In this document: piece after piece, positions 36,000 to 44,063 of the stretch | Layout of the letters: the number at the start of each line of letters is the position of its first letter | Position numbering within the stretch: the first letter of the stretch is position 1 | Assembly (NCBI GenBank): GCA_009377495.1 | Contig: WHTZ01000043.1 | Location: forward strand, 1-53,303 | Direction of reading: 5' to 3' | From: Luteitalea sp. | GTDB lineage: Bacteria; Acidobacteriota; Vicinamibacteria; Vicinamibacterales; Vicinamibacteraceae | Length of the DNA stretch: 53,303 nucleotides | Program-made: the position numbers and the translations under genes | Notes under the pieces: generated by a model | Told to the model about the DNA's origin: nothing | Databases searched by the model: none | The model's input: only the letters and a program-made list of their open reading frames with translations

Positions 36000-38088
36000 C
36001 TACTGCTCCCGGAGCGCTCGTGTCGGATCGATGGTCGTGGCACGCCGACCGGGAATCAGGCAGGCAACGAGCGCCACCGCGATCAACACGCCTGCCGCAG
36101 CCAGATACGTCGGGGCGTCGAAGGCACGGACACCGTACAGGAGAGTACCGGCGAGTCTCGATGCCGCCGCTGCAAGCGCGATCCCTACTAGCGACCCTAC
36201 GGCGGTCAGTCGCCCGCCGGATCGCAAGATCTCGGAGAGGATCTGGCCGGGGCGCGCTCCCATCGCCACGCGGATGCCAATCTCCTTGGTCCGCTCGGTC
36301 ACCATGTATGCCATGACGCCGTAGAGTCCCACGGCGGCGAGCGCCAGCGCCATCGCCGAAAAGATGGTCACCAGGCGCGTGCGGAATCGGTCTTGGGCCA
36401 ACGTGCCGTGCAGCGCTTCCGTCAACGGCCGCACGGAGTAGACCGGCCGCGATGGCTCGGCGCTCCGGATGACGCGGGACTGCCGCGTCTGGAGGCTCGG
36501 CGAAGCTGGAGCTGAAGCTGATGCGAAGTGTGAGCACGCTATCCGGACGGAATCCGAGCGGGGCCTCCTGGAGACTCATCAGCGTTCGCAAGAAGAGCCC
36601 CGCGCCCACCAGCAGTACCGTTGCCAGTGCAAGCTGCGCGCCGACGAGGATTCGCGGCAACCGCTGCGACCTGCTGACGGCCCCTTTCCCGCTGCGGATT
36701 ACCGATCCGGCGAGGTTGTGCCGGAAGGTCTGAAGCACAGGCGCAAGCGAGAACAGCACGGCGGCAAGAACACTCACGCCCAGGACGAACGCGAGCATTC
36801 GCGTGTTGACCGCGAGCTCGCTAATCCGAGGCACATCGGGGAGGCGCTTGCGAAGGAGCTCCACCCCGGCGAAGGCCGCGACGAGTCCCAGCAGACCTCC
36901 CGCCAACGAATAGACGAGCCCTTCAGCCAGGAGCTGGCGCGCGATCGCCGCGTGGCTCGCTCCGATTGCATGTCGAGTGGCGATCTCCGCACGGCGCCCG
37001 TTGAGCTGCACAAGGAGCAGGCACGCGATGTTGGCGCATGCAATCAGCAGAAGCAGCCCGACCGAACCAAGCAGCAGCCAGAGCGCAAGCCGAACCTCGC
37101 CGACGAGCTCCTCTTTCAGCGGCCTGATCCCGACGCTCCACCCGGCATCGGTCTTCGGATACTGCTCGCCCAGCGTCCTTTGCACCGCCGCGAGATCCGC
37201 GTGCGCCTGCTCCAGGGTGACGCCCTCTTTCAGGCGGCCAACGGCGTTGTAGAATCGGGCTTCGCGGACTTCGAGAAGATCCGGCGGGGTCTTCCCGGGC
37301 ACCCAGATCTCGGTGGCAGCGGAGGGGTGTTGAACCGCCGCCGGCATAACGCCAACGATGGTGAAGCTCCCTTCGGCCAGCATCAGGCTGCGGCCGAGGA
37401 CGCGGGGATCCGCGCCGAACCGCCGCCGCCAGAAGCCTTCACTGACAACCACGACGGCAGGCCCGCCAAATTGCTCTTCCTCCGCGTTGAAGACGCGGCC
37501 GGCGATAGGCGTGACGCCGAGCACGGTGAAGAAGCGCGGAGAAACAAAGGCGCCCGAGATCCGCTCCGGTACCGGGCCTGTCGTATCGGTCAAGGTATCC
37601 GTGGTACTCCCGGCGAGAGCCTCGAAGCTCGTGGCGAGCCGCTGCCAATCCTCCAGACGGCCCGGCGCAACCGGCGTGCGGGCGCGGTCATCCGACGGCT
37701 TCTTTTCGTGAAGCGCTACCAAGCTGTCCGGGCTCGGGTAGGCCAGGGGCCTGATCAACACCGTGTCGATCAGCGAAAAGATCGTGCTGCTCGAGCCGAT
37801 GCCGAGCGCCAGTGTCAGCACCACCGTGGCCGCGAAGCCTGGCCGCCGGCGCATCATGCGGAGCCCGTAGCGGAAGTCTCGCAGCCATGCCTCCACCTGC
37901 GGCCATCCCCATGCGTCCCGCGCCTCTTCGAGCAGTAGCGTCGTGTTGCCGAACTGCCGGCGCGCGCCATCCGGGTCGCACGTCTCTTCGGCCTTCATGT
38001 CGAGGTGCGCCTGCATCTCCTCACGAAGCTCCGCCTCGATCGACCTCCGGCGACACCATCCGCGAAGCTTTCGCCCCCAGCTCGTCAT
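36000..38088 (-). pseudogene. ADOP-type permease with internal deletion and frameshift
   Basis: The 5' part (38088 to about 36500) reads as a normal ADOP: prefix domain (SIEAELREEMQAHLDMKAEE), first helix (FAATVVLTLALGIGSSSTIF), MacB periplasmic domain, FtsX block (LLGSVGLLLLIACANIACLLL) and on to PLGFRPDSVLTLRIS. It then leaves frame. The conserved end continues in another frame (about 36480 to 36000): VIRSAEPSRPVYSVRPLTEA, RLVTIFSAMALALAAVGLYG, RTKEIGIRVAMGARPGQILS and PGRRATTIDPTRALREQ. Compared with the neighbouring 905-residue paralogue, roughly 150-200 residues of the second periplasmic domain are missing at the junction. So it is a deletion plus shift rather than a sequencing slip. The old frame runs on to 35980 as nonsense. 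It starts 12 bases after padR. Confidence 0.85.
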
Positions 38089-38100
38089 CGTGGTCTCCTC

Positions 38101-38433
38101 CTACGCCGGCTCGATCACACGACGGATCGCTCCCATCACCACGTCGAACTGCCGGATCTCCGCGGCCAGCTGCTTCCGGCCCTGCGGCGTGAGCGTGTAA
38201 TACCGCGCCCGCCGATTGTTCTGCGTCAGGCGCCAGTCGGCTTTCACCCAGCCCTTGATCAGCATGCGCTGCAGGGCGGGATAGAGCGATCCCTCTTCCA
38301 CCTGCAGAACATCTTCTGTGGTTTGCTGAATGTGTCGCGCGATCCCGTATCCGTGCATCGGTCCCAGACGGACCAGCGACTTCAGGATGAGCATGTACAG
38401 CGTGCCCGGTGGAATCTCGGCACGTGTTCCCAT
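38101..38433 (-). CDS. PadR family transcriptional regulator
   Basis: A 110-residue PadR-s1 type protein. ATG 38433 matches the family N-terminus (GTLYMLILKSLVRLGPMHGYGIARHIQQTT). The winged helix continues through EDVLQVEEGSLYPALQRMLIKGWVKADWRLTQNNRRARYYTLTPQGRKQL, the strongest PadR signature, with a short C-terminal dimerisation helix. In Acidobacteriota such genes usually precede and repress an ADOP permease, as here (12-base gap). The downstream target is now broken, so the regulator may be in decay or act elsewhere. There is no Shine-Dalgarno; the promoter lies six bases from the start. Confidence 0.93.
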   Translation of the reverse strand: MGTRAEIPPGTLYMLILKSLVRLGPMHGYGIARHIQQTTEDVLQVEEGSLYPALQRMLIKGWVKADWRLTQNNRRARYYTLTPQGRKQLAAEIRQFDVVMGAIRRVIEPA

Positions 38434-38460
38434 AGCCACACTATAGTAGTAGGACTATGG
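38432..38460. promoter_or_regulatory. padR promoter/operator, leaderless type
   Basis: On the minus strand TATAGT (complement of 38440-38445) ends six bases before the ATG at 38433, as in leaderless genes. The same segment contains the palindrome ACTATAGT (38440-38447) and CATAG (38431-38435) and CTATG (38455-38459) as outer inverted arms. PadR proteins commonly bind such AT-rich palindromes over their own promoter. Confidence 0.45.
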
Positions 38461-38496
38461 GTAGTCAAGCCATGCGGTGGAAGCGCACGGAAGGCG

Positions 38497-39387
38497 CTAG
38501 AGCAGACCCCTGACCTTCAGCCAATCGGCGAGACGGTCTGGCCACGACGAGAGCACGGGATCGTCCGGCGCGAGCCCTACGCCGTGCCGGCCTCGCTCGT
38601 AGATGTGCAGCTCGGCCGGGACACCTGCGCGCCGCAACGCGAGGTAGAACATCACACTGTTTTCCGGCGGTACGCCGGTATCCGCATTCGTGTGAAATAG
38701 GAACGTTGGCGGCGTGTCCTTGGTCACCTGGCGCTCATTCGAGAGCTGCGTCAGACGCTCGGGAGTCTGCTCGTCAGCGAGCAGCCGGTCGCGGGATCCC
38801 TCGTGTGTCCAGGCCTCCACGAACGTCACGACCGGGTAACCGAGAATCAAGAAGTCGGGGCGAGCGCTCTCGCGTTCGATGGGATCAGGTGCGTCGATGC
38901 GGCCCGCCTCCGTGTGGGTGGCGGCGGTTGACGCCAAGTGGCCGCCGGCCGAAAAACCTATGATGCCGACGCGATCGCGGCTCGCACCGTACGCGTCGGC
39001 GTGCGCCCGCACATAGCGAATCGCCCGCTGTGCGTCTTGCAGCATCGAGGGATGATGGTAACGGGGCCCGAGTCGGTATTTCAGAACGAACGCGACGATG
39101 CCGAGCCGATTGAAAAACTCGGCGACCTGTGCACCCTCATGATCCATCGCCAGCGTGGCGTATCCTCCGCCGGGACAGATCACGACGCTCGTGCGTGTTG
39201 GCGCGCGCGTCGCCGGAACGTATGGCGTCAGCGTGGGCACGTCCACCTCCTCTCGGCTGACGGCGCCTGGCGCACCATCGGGCCAGAGCACGATCGGCTC
39301 CGCCGGCGGACCTGCCCAGACCGGCGCCGTGTTCGTCGGTGACACCACCGTGACTGCAGCGAGCATCATCGTGGTAAGGCTCATCAT
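38497..39387 (-). CDS. Secreted alpha/beta hydrolase, acetylxylan-esterase-like
   Basis: A 296-residue esterase. The start at 39387 has GGAG eight bases upstream. Residues 1-25 are a signal peptide (TMMLAAVTVVSPTNTAPVWA). The oxyanion region is CPGGGY (71-76), the nucleophile S146 in GIIGFSAGGHLAS, the acid D236 in FHTNADTGVP and the base H268 in ERGRHGVGL. ILWPDGAPGA near the start and the spacing match the BD-FAE/'endo-1,4-beta-xylanase B' group of acetyl esterases. It probably deacetylates hemicellulose or another acetylated glycan outside the cytoplasm. It is transcribed divergently from the small protease. Confidence 0.9.
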   Translation of the reverse strand: MMSLTTMMLAAVTVVSPTNTAPVWAGPPAEPIVLWPDGAPGAVSREEVDVPTLTPYVPATRAPTRTSVVICPGGGYATLAMDHEGAQVAEFFNRLGIVAFVLKYRLGPRYHHPSMLQDAQRAIRYVRAHADAYGASRDRVGIIGFSAGGHLASTAATHTEAGRIDAPDPIERESARPDFLILGYPVVTFVEAWTHEGSRDRLLADEQTPERLTQLSNERQVTKDTPPTFLFHTNADTGVPPENSVMFYLALRRAGVPAELHIYERGRHGVGLAPDDPVLSSWPDRLADWLKVRGLL

Positions 39388-39431
39388 CCAAGAAACTCCT
39401 TCATTTCTCCGTGAGGAAGGGAAGGTCTGAA

Positions 39432-39461
39432 TTGACGCGGGTCATTCATCGTGCGTATAGT
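39432..39461 (+). promoter_or_regulatory. Sigma-70-type promoter of the aspartic protease gene
   Basis: TTGACG (39432-39437) and TATAGT (39456-39461) are separated by 18 bases. Transcription would start near 39468, 18 bases before the ATG, leaving room for the AAAGG ribosome site at 39474-39478. The boxes stand out in the GC-rich background. Confidence 0.6.
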
Positions 39462-39485
39462 CGATTTGATCCGAAAGGTCGTCCT

Positions 39486-39848
39486 ATGGGCCTGACGTAC
39501 GTAACTGCAACATTGCGAGTACCGAATACTTGCGACGGCGTATACGAGTCAACGTTTCTCGTTGACACCGGTGCTCCGGATACGTTTGCCCCGGCGGCTG
39601 AGCTCAGACGTATCGGCGTTGAACCTGTGGGGCGCACGGTATACGAGCTCGCGGATGGCGCACCACACGAATACCCGTTTGGCCTTGTACAGATTGAGCT
39701 CATGGGCGAGATCACCACCGGACGCGTCATCTTCGGACCCGATGATGCCGAGCCACTCTTAGGCGTGACGGCTCTCGAATCTGTCGGTATTACTGTTGAT
39801 CCTACGAACAAAACCCTCAAGAGGCTTCCAGCCATTCCACTGAAGTGA
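39486..39848 (+). CDS. Small retropepsin-like aspartic protease (clan AA)
   Basis: A 120-residue protein starting at ATG 39486, with AAAGG about 8 bases upstream; the frame is open to 39411 but that part overlaps the promoter. The single catalytic motif FLVDTGAPDTFAP (Asp about residue 29) is the retropepsin D-T-G, and FGPDDAEPLLGVTALESVGI matches the second conserved LLG...LE region of bacterial single-domain clan AA proteases, which act as homodimers. There is no signal peptide, so it is cytoplasmic. Such genes are often next to toxin-like partners; none is seen here. The following gene starts 35 bases on. Its role is unknown. Confidence 0.82.
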   Translation: MGLTYVTATLRVPNTCDGVYESTFLVDTGAPDTFAPAAELRRIGVEPVGRTVYELADGAPHEYPFGLVQIELMGEITTGRVIFGPDDAEPLLGVTALESVGITVDPTNKTLKRLPAIPLK

Positions 39849-39883
39849 CGTCTGCGTGAGCCGGATTGCAGGTGACAACCCCA

Positions 39884-40885
39884 ATGGTTCGTGTAATCCA
39901 GCTTACTGACGGCGCGGTTCGGCGCGTCGCGCTCGTCGAAGAACCGTACCTGCACCTTCTGCAGGACGTCGAGTCAGTCTATGCGCTTGCACTGACCGCT
40001 GCAGCCGAGACGACACCGCTCTCGTCGCTCGTCACTGCGCGCGCGAACGGCGAGCGGCTCGAGTACGACGCGGTCTACTCCGGGAGATCGGCGTGGCGTA
40101 TCCTCCCGCCTTTCGACCATCCCATCGAGCCGGCGCGGTGCCTGGTGTCCGGCACGGGGCTCACGCATATCGGGAGCGCCCGCGACCGCGACGCCATGCA
40201 CGACCAAAACGATGCGGCAGCGACCGACAGCATGCGGATGTTCCAAGCCGGCTTGGCGGGTGGTCGTCCCGCAGCCGGGTGCATTGGCGCGGCGCCCGAG
40301 TGGTTTTACAAAGGCACGGGCGCGACGCTTCGTGCCCACGGCGAGCCGCTCCTCGTTCCGCCGCACGCGGAAGGCGCTGGCGAGGAAGCAGAGATCGCGG
40401 GCGTCTACATCGTCGATCTCGCCGGGCGTCCGCGACGCGTGGGGATGGCCACGGGCAACGAATTCTCGGATCATCGCTTCGAAAAACGCAACTACCTCCA
40501 CCTGGCCGGGTCGAAGCTCTTGATGTGCGCCCTGGGGCCCGAGCTCGTGATCGACCCTCGCTTCGACTCGGTACCCGGAGAAGTCTGGATTGAGCGCGGA
40601 GAGACCACCGTGTGGAGGAAGCGTATCGCGAGCGGCGAGGCCGAGATGAGTCATAGCCTGCAGAACCTGGAGCATCATCACTTCAAGGCCAAGGCACACG
40701 GCCGTCCGGGCGACGTCCACGTGCATTTCCTTGGCGCGCACTCGCTCAGCTTTGGGGAAGGTATCACGCTAGCCGACGGCGACGTGATGGCGATCAGGTT
40801 CGAGGGCTTCGGCCGCGCGCTTTGCAATGCCATCCACGTCGAACGCGCGGCCGATCAACTGGTGACCGTGCAGCCACTCGGGTGA
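39884..40885 (+). CDS. AraD1-family protein (FAH superfamily)
   Basis: A 333-residue protein. I start it at ATG 39884 (GGTG about 9 bases upstream) rather than the in-frame TTG at 39866. MVRVIQLTDGAVRRVALVEE is the AraD1 N-terminus, GTGLTHIGSARDRDAMH the signature segment, and EWFYKGTGATL...GEEAEIAGVYIVD carries the acidic metal ligands of fumarylacetoacetate-hydrolase folds. FSDHRFEKRNYLHLAGSKLL and the terminal GDVMAIRFEGFGRALCN complete the fold. AraD1 relatives act on 2-keto-3-deoxy sugar acids in non-phosphorylative pentose or deoxyhexose routes. This fits the rhamnonate-dehydratase-like gene elsewhere in the window, but the reaction is not proved. The sulfatase gene starts three bases after its stop, so they are one operon. 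Confidence 0.88.
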   Translation: MVRVIQLTDGAVRRVALVEEPYLHLLQDVESVYALALTAAAETTPLSSLVTARANGERLEYDAVYSGRSAWRILPPFDHPIEPARCLVSGTGLTHIGSARDRDAMHDQNDAAATDSMRMFQAGLAGGRPAAGCIGAAPEWFYKGTGATLRAHGEPLLVPPHAEGAGEEAEIAGVYIVDLAGRPRRVGMATGNEFSDHRFEKRNYLHLAGSKLLMCALGPELVIDPRFDSVPGEVWIERGETTVWRKRIASGEAEMSHSLQNLEHHHFKAKAHGRPGDVHVHFLGAHSLSFGEGITLADGDVMAIRFEGFGRALCNAIHVERAADQLVTVQPLG

Positions 40886-40888
40886 ATC

Positions 40889-42319
40889 ATGTCTTTTGTT
40901 TCTCGTCGAACGTTTCTCGAGACAACCGCCTTGGGCCTCGGAGCGTCGGTCGCCGGCTGCTCTTCTGCCGTCGTGAGCTCTCCTGATCGGCCGCCCAACA
41001 TCCTGTTCCTCCTCACCGACGACCAGCGGTGGGACACGCTTGGCATTGCCGGGAATCCTGTCATCAAGACGCCGAACATGGACCGGCTGGCACAGCGGGG
41101 CGTGCACTTTCACAATAGCTTCGTGACGACATCGATCTGTGCAGTCTCGCGCGCCTCGTTCTTTACGGGGCTTTACGCCCGCTGTCATGGCATCCATGAC
41201 TTCCAGAAAGGATTGTCTCCGGATCAACACGCGTACAGCTATCCCGTGAGGCTTCAGAAGGAAGCCGGCTACCGGATAGGTTTTATCGGTAAGTACGGCG
41301 TCGGCGACGCGAAGGCCGTCGAGGCTGCAGGCGCGCGCTACGACTTCTTCCGTGGGTTTCCCGGCCAGGGCCAGTACATCGTCGAGGGCCGGGACCACCT
41401 CACAAAGCATCTCGGGCACCAAGCGGTGGAGTTTCTCGAGGGCTGCTCACCGGATCAACCATGGAACCTGTCGATCAGCTTCAAGGCGCCGCATGTGCAG
41501 GATCGTGTCGCGCCGTACTTCATCAACGATCCGCAGTATGACGATCTGTACAAGGGCGTCGAGCTGGGGAGGTTCGAGCACATGGACGGCAAGTACTTCG
41601 ATTCGCTGCCGGACTTTCTCAAGGACACCGAAAACCGGGTCCGCTGGGAGCAACGCTTTTCAACGCCCGAGAAATGGGAAGAGTCGGTCAAGCGATACTA
41701 CGCGCTGATCTATGGGGTCGACGTGCAAATCGGCCGGCTGCTGGGCGAGCTCGAGAATCGCGGCATGTTGGACAACACCGTCGTCATCTTCACGGGGGAT
41801 AACGGCTTCTATTTGGGAGAGCGCGGGTTTGCCGGCAAGTGGTATATGCACGAGGAGTCCATTCGGACACCTCTGATTATTTCCGATCCGCGGCGGCCGC
41901 AGAGTCACGGATCCCGTCGCGACGAGATGGCGTTGCACATCGACATTTGCCCGACGATTCTTTCACTGGCGAATCTGAAACCGCCGCCATCCATGAACGG
42001 ACGCAACCTGAACCCGTTGGTGGACGGCGAGATGACGGCCTGGCGCACCGAGTGGTTTTACGAGCACTTGTTCGACCACCCCAAGATTCCGCAGAGTGAA
42101 GGCGTGCGGACGGCGCGATGGAAGTACTTTCAGTTCACTCACAGCGACCCGCTGTATGAGGAGCTATACGACCTTGCTGCTGATCCGAACGAATACAAGA
42201 ACTTGGCAACCGTGGAGGCGTATCAGGGCACACGTGAAACGCTCGAGGCCCGACGCGAGGCGTGGGTGGACAATCTTGAAGCGTGGCGGATGGACCAACC
42301 GTGGAAAGAGCCAGCTTAG
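40889..42319 (+). CDS. Tat-exported lipoprotein sulfatase with non-canonical CAVSR motif
   Basis: A 476-residue S1-type sulfatase. The N-terminus has a twin-arginine signal (SRRTFLETTALGLGASVAGC) ending in a lipobox Cys24. The metal Asp pair is D44-D45 in NILFLLTDDQRWDTLG. The expected formylglycine motif reads C84-A-V-S-R88 in TTSICAVSRASFFTG: Cys, Ser and Arg are in place but the third position is Val instead of the usual Pro/Ala/Ser. The rest looks intact (TGDNGFYLGERGFAGKWYMHEESIRTPLI; ELYDLAADPNEYKNL), so it is probably active or modified by a tolerant maturase. The FYLGERGFAGKWYMHEESIR pattern is like mammalian-type N-acetylglucosamine-6-sulfatases. It follows AraD1 by three bases and precedes the GMC oxidoreductase. 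Confidence 0.9.
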   Translation: MSFVSRRTFLETTALGLGASVAGCSSAVVSSPDRPPNILFLLTDDQRWDTLGIAGNPVIKTPNMDRLAQRGVHFHNSFVTTSICAVSRASFFTGLYARCHGIHDFQKGLSPDQHAYSYPVRLQKEAGYRIGFIGKYGVGDAKAVEAAGARYDFFRGFPGQGQYIVEGRDHLTKHLGHQAVEFLEGCSPDQPWNLSISFKAPHVQDRVAPYFINDPQYDDLYKGVELGRFEHMDGKYFDSLPDFLKDTENRVRWEQRFSTPEKWEESVKRYYALIYGVDVQIGRLLGELENRGMLDNTVVIFTGDNGFYLGERGFAGKWYMHEESIRTPLIISDPRRPQSHGSRRDEMALHIDICPTILSLANLKPPPSMNGRNLNPLVDGEMTAWRTEWFYEHLFDHPKIPQSEGVRTARWKYFQFTHSDPLYEELYDLAADPNEYKNLATVEAYQGTRETLEARREAWVDNLEAWRMDQPWKEPA

Positions 42320-42322
42320 TAT

Positions 42323-42357
42323 TTGATACTTGATACTCGACACTGACGACTTGATAC
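42323..42357. repeat. Five TTGATAC-type heptamers in the sulfatase-GMC gap
   Basis: Five contiguous 7-base units: TTGATAC, TTGATAC, TCGACAC, TGACGAC, TTGATAC. The array fills the 46-base gap between the sulfatase stop and the oxidoreductase start. It is a different sequence from the GGAATCN array at 7902 but has the same 7-base period. No ribosome site is visible within it. Confidence 0.85.
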
Positions 42358-42365
42358 TTGTCATC

Positions 42366-44021
42366 ATGCCCATGCAGGTGATCTCCCCGCGGAAGGAGTA
42401 CCCGGTCATCGTTGTCGGCAGCGGCGCAGCCGGTGGTATGGCTGCCTGGAACCTGACGCAGCAGGGGATCGATGTGCTCCTGCTCGATGCCGGCGAGAAG
42501 TTCAAACGGGAGGAGTTCTGGACACACGTGCGGCCGTGGGAGTGGCGCGAGCGCGAACAGCGCGGCGAGCGGCCGCCGCAGTTCTTCCTCGACACCAGGG
42601 AGCAACGCTACCTTACGCCACCCGCACGGCCATTCGAGTTGATTCGTGTCTGGGGCCATGGCGGTAAGACGAACGTGTGGGGTCGCGTCAGCCTGCGCTA
42701 TAGTGACCTCGACTTCGAAGCGCCGGCGCGCGACGGTTGGGGCATTCCTTGGCCGATTCGCTACAAGGACCTCTCGCCCTACTACGACAAGGTCGATCAA
42801 CTCATCGGCGTCTGCGGCGGCGATGACGACTCGGACGTCTTGCCGGGGAGCAAGCATCACCTGCCCCCGCCGGCGCCGCGGTGCGCCGAGCGGCTGATGC
42901 AGCAGGCCGGCCAGCGACTGAATATGCCCTTCGTGGCCATCCGTCGCGCCGTGATGACCCGGCCGGTTCGAGGCTTCCCAGCTTGCCATTACTGCGGTGG
43001 CTGTGGTCTCGGTTGCGACACGGCGTCGTTCTTTTGCTCCGCTGATCACTTGCTACCGTTCGCGCTGAAGACCGGCCGGCTCGAGATCCGATCGAATGCT
43101 GTGGCGGCTCGCGTGCTCGTAGACAAGCAAGGCCGGGCCAGCGGTATCCAGTACTTCGACCGGTCGTCCGGCAAGGAGCAGCAAGCGCACGGCAAGGTCA
43201 TCGTCATGGCCGCGAGCTGTGTCGACTCGACACGCATCCTGCTCAACTCGAAGTCGCCGCAGCACCCGAACGGCATTGGCAACGGCTCAGACGTCATTGG
43301 CCGCTATCTCTGCGAGCAAATCCGCATCCACGCGCGCGGGTTCATGCCCGCCCTCTACGGTCGGCCAACGACCAACGATGAGGGCATCAGCGGTGCGCAC
43401 GTCTACATGCCGCGCTTCAACCACCGGCCCGGCCAGGGCCGTGACTACCTGCGCGGCTTTGGCATGCAGTTCTGGGACACTGGCTGTCGGCCGACCGGCG
43501 AGCACGTGGCGCGTCACGTGGCCGGCTTCGGCACGTCGTTCAAGCGAGAGGTGAAGCGGCGGTACCCGTCGTGGGTGGAGCTGCACCCCTTCGGCGAGAC
43601 GCTGTCCTACCCGCACAACCGCATCACGGTGGACGAGAGCCAGACAGACCGCTACGGCGTGCCCCTGCTCAAGATCGACTACCACACGGCCGACAACGAG
43701 CGGAAGATGGCCGAGCATATGGCGGACACGATCGAGGAGATCGCACGCGAGGCCGAGATAGAGCTCGTCGGGTGGAACCGGACCGAGCTGGACAACAACG
43801 GCTCCGCCATACACGAGCACGCCACGTGTCGTATGGGTGACGACCCGAAGCAGTCGGCGCTCAACAAATTCAATCAAATGCACGAGGTGGCGAACCTCTT
43901 CGTGGTCGACGGCTCCTCGTTCACGACCGCATCGGAAAAGAATCCCACCCTCACCATCCTCGCCGTTTCCTGGCGCGCCACCGACTATCTTGCGGAGGAG
44001 ATGCGAAAAGGGAATCTTTAG
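42366..44021 (+). CDS. GMC-family flavin-dependent oxidoreductase (gluconate-2-dehydrogenase/glycoside-oxidase type)
   Basis: A 551-residue flavoenzyme. ATG 42366 (or 42372) follows the heptamer array. The FAD-binding GSGAAGG is at residues 18-24, followed by LLLDAGEKF with the ribose-binding acid. GHGGKTNVWGRVSLRYSDLDF is the flavin-attachment loop region. A cysteine cluster C207-x2-C210-x2-C213-x3-C217 (ACHYCGGCGLGC) is like that of gluconate 2-dehydrogenase large subunits. The catalytic pair is H483 in HEHATCRMG and N526 in SEKNPTLTILA. It has no signal peptide; related enzymes are exported by a Tat-bearing small subunit, none of which is visible here. It may oxidise a sugar, for example at C3. 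It is probably co-transcribed with AraD1 and the sulfatase. Confidence 0.9.
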   Translation: MPMQVISPRKEYPVIVVGSGAAGGMAAWNLTQQGIDVLLLDAGEKFKREEFWTHVRPWEWREREQRGERPPQFFLDTREQRYLTPPARPFELIRVWGHGGKTNVWGRVSLRYSDLDFEAPARDGWGIPWPIRYKDLSPYYDKVDQLIGVCGGDDDSDVLPGSKHHLPPPAPRCAERLMQQAGQRLNMPFVAIRRAVMTRPVRGFPACHYCGGCGLGCDTASFFCSADHLLPFALKTGRLEIRSNAVAARVLVDKQGRASGIQYFDRSSGKEQQAHGKVIVMAASCVDSTRILLNSKSPQHPNGIGNGSDVIGRYLCEQIRIHARGFMPALYGRPTTNDEGISGAHVYMPRFNHRPGQGRDYLRGFGMQFWDTGCRPTGEHVARHVAGFGTSFKREVKRRYPSWVELHPFGETLSYPHNRITVDESQTDRYGVPLLKIDYHTADNERKMAEHMADTIEEIAREAEIELVGWNRTELDNNGSAIHEHATCRMGDDPKQSALNKFNQMHEVANLFVVDGSSFTTASEKNPTLTILAVSWRATDYLAEEMRKGNL

Positions 44022-44034
44022 AAGAAGATGCCTG

Positions 44035-44058
44035 GTAGGGCGCGGCTTTAGCCGCGCC
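44035..44058. repeat. GTAGGG/TTTA palindromic element at the 5' break of a receptor gene
   Basis: GTAG (44035-44038) precedes an 8-bp perfect stem (44039-44046 with 44051-44058) and loop TTTA. It begins 13 bases after the oxidoreductase stop, where it could act as a terminator. The right-hand CTAC is missing; coding similarity of the truncated receptor starts within about six bases of the stem. Confidence 0.8.
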
Positions 44059-44063
44059 GGTGC

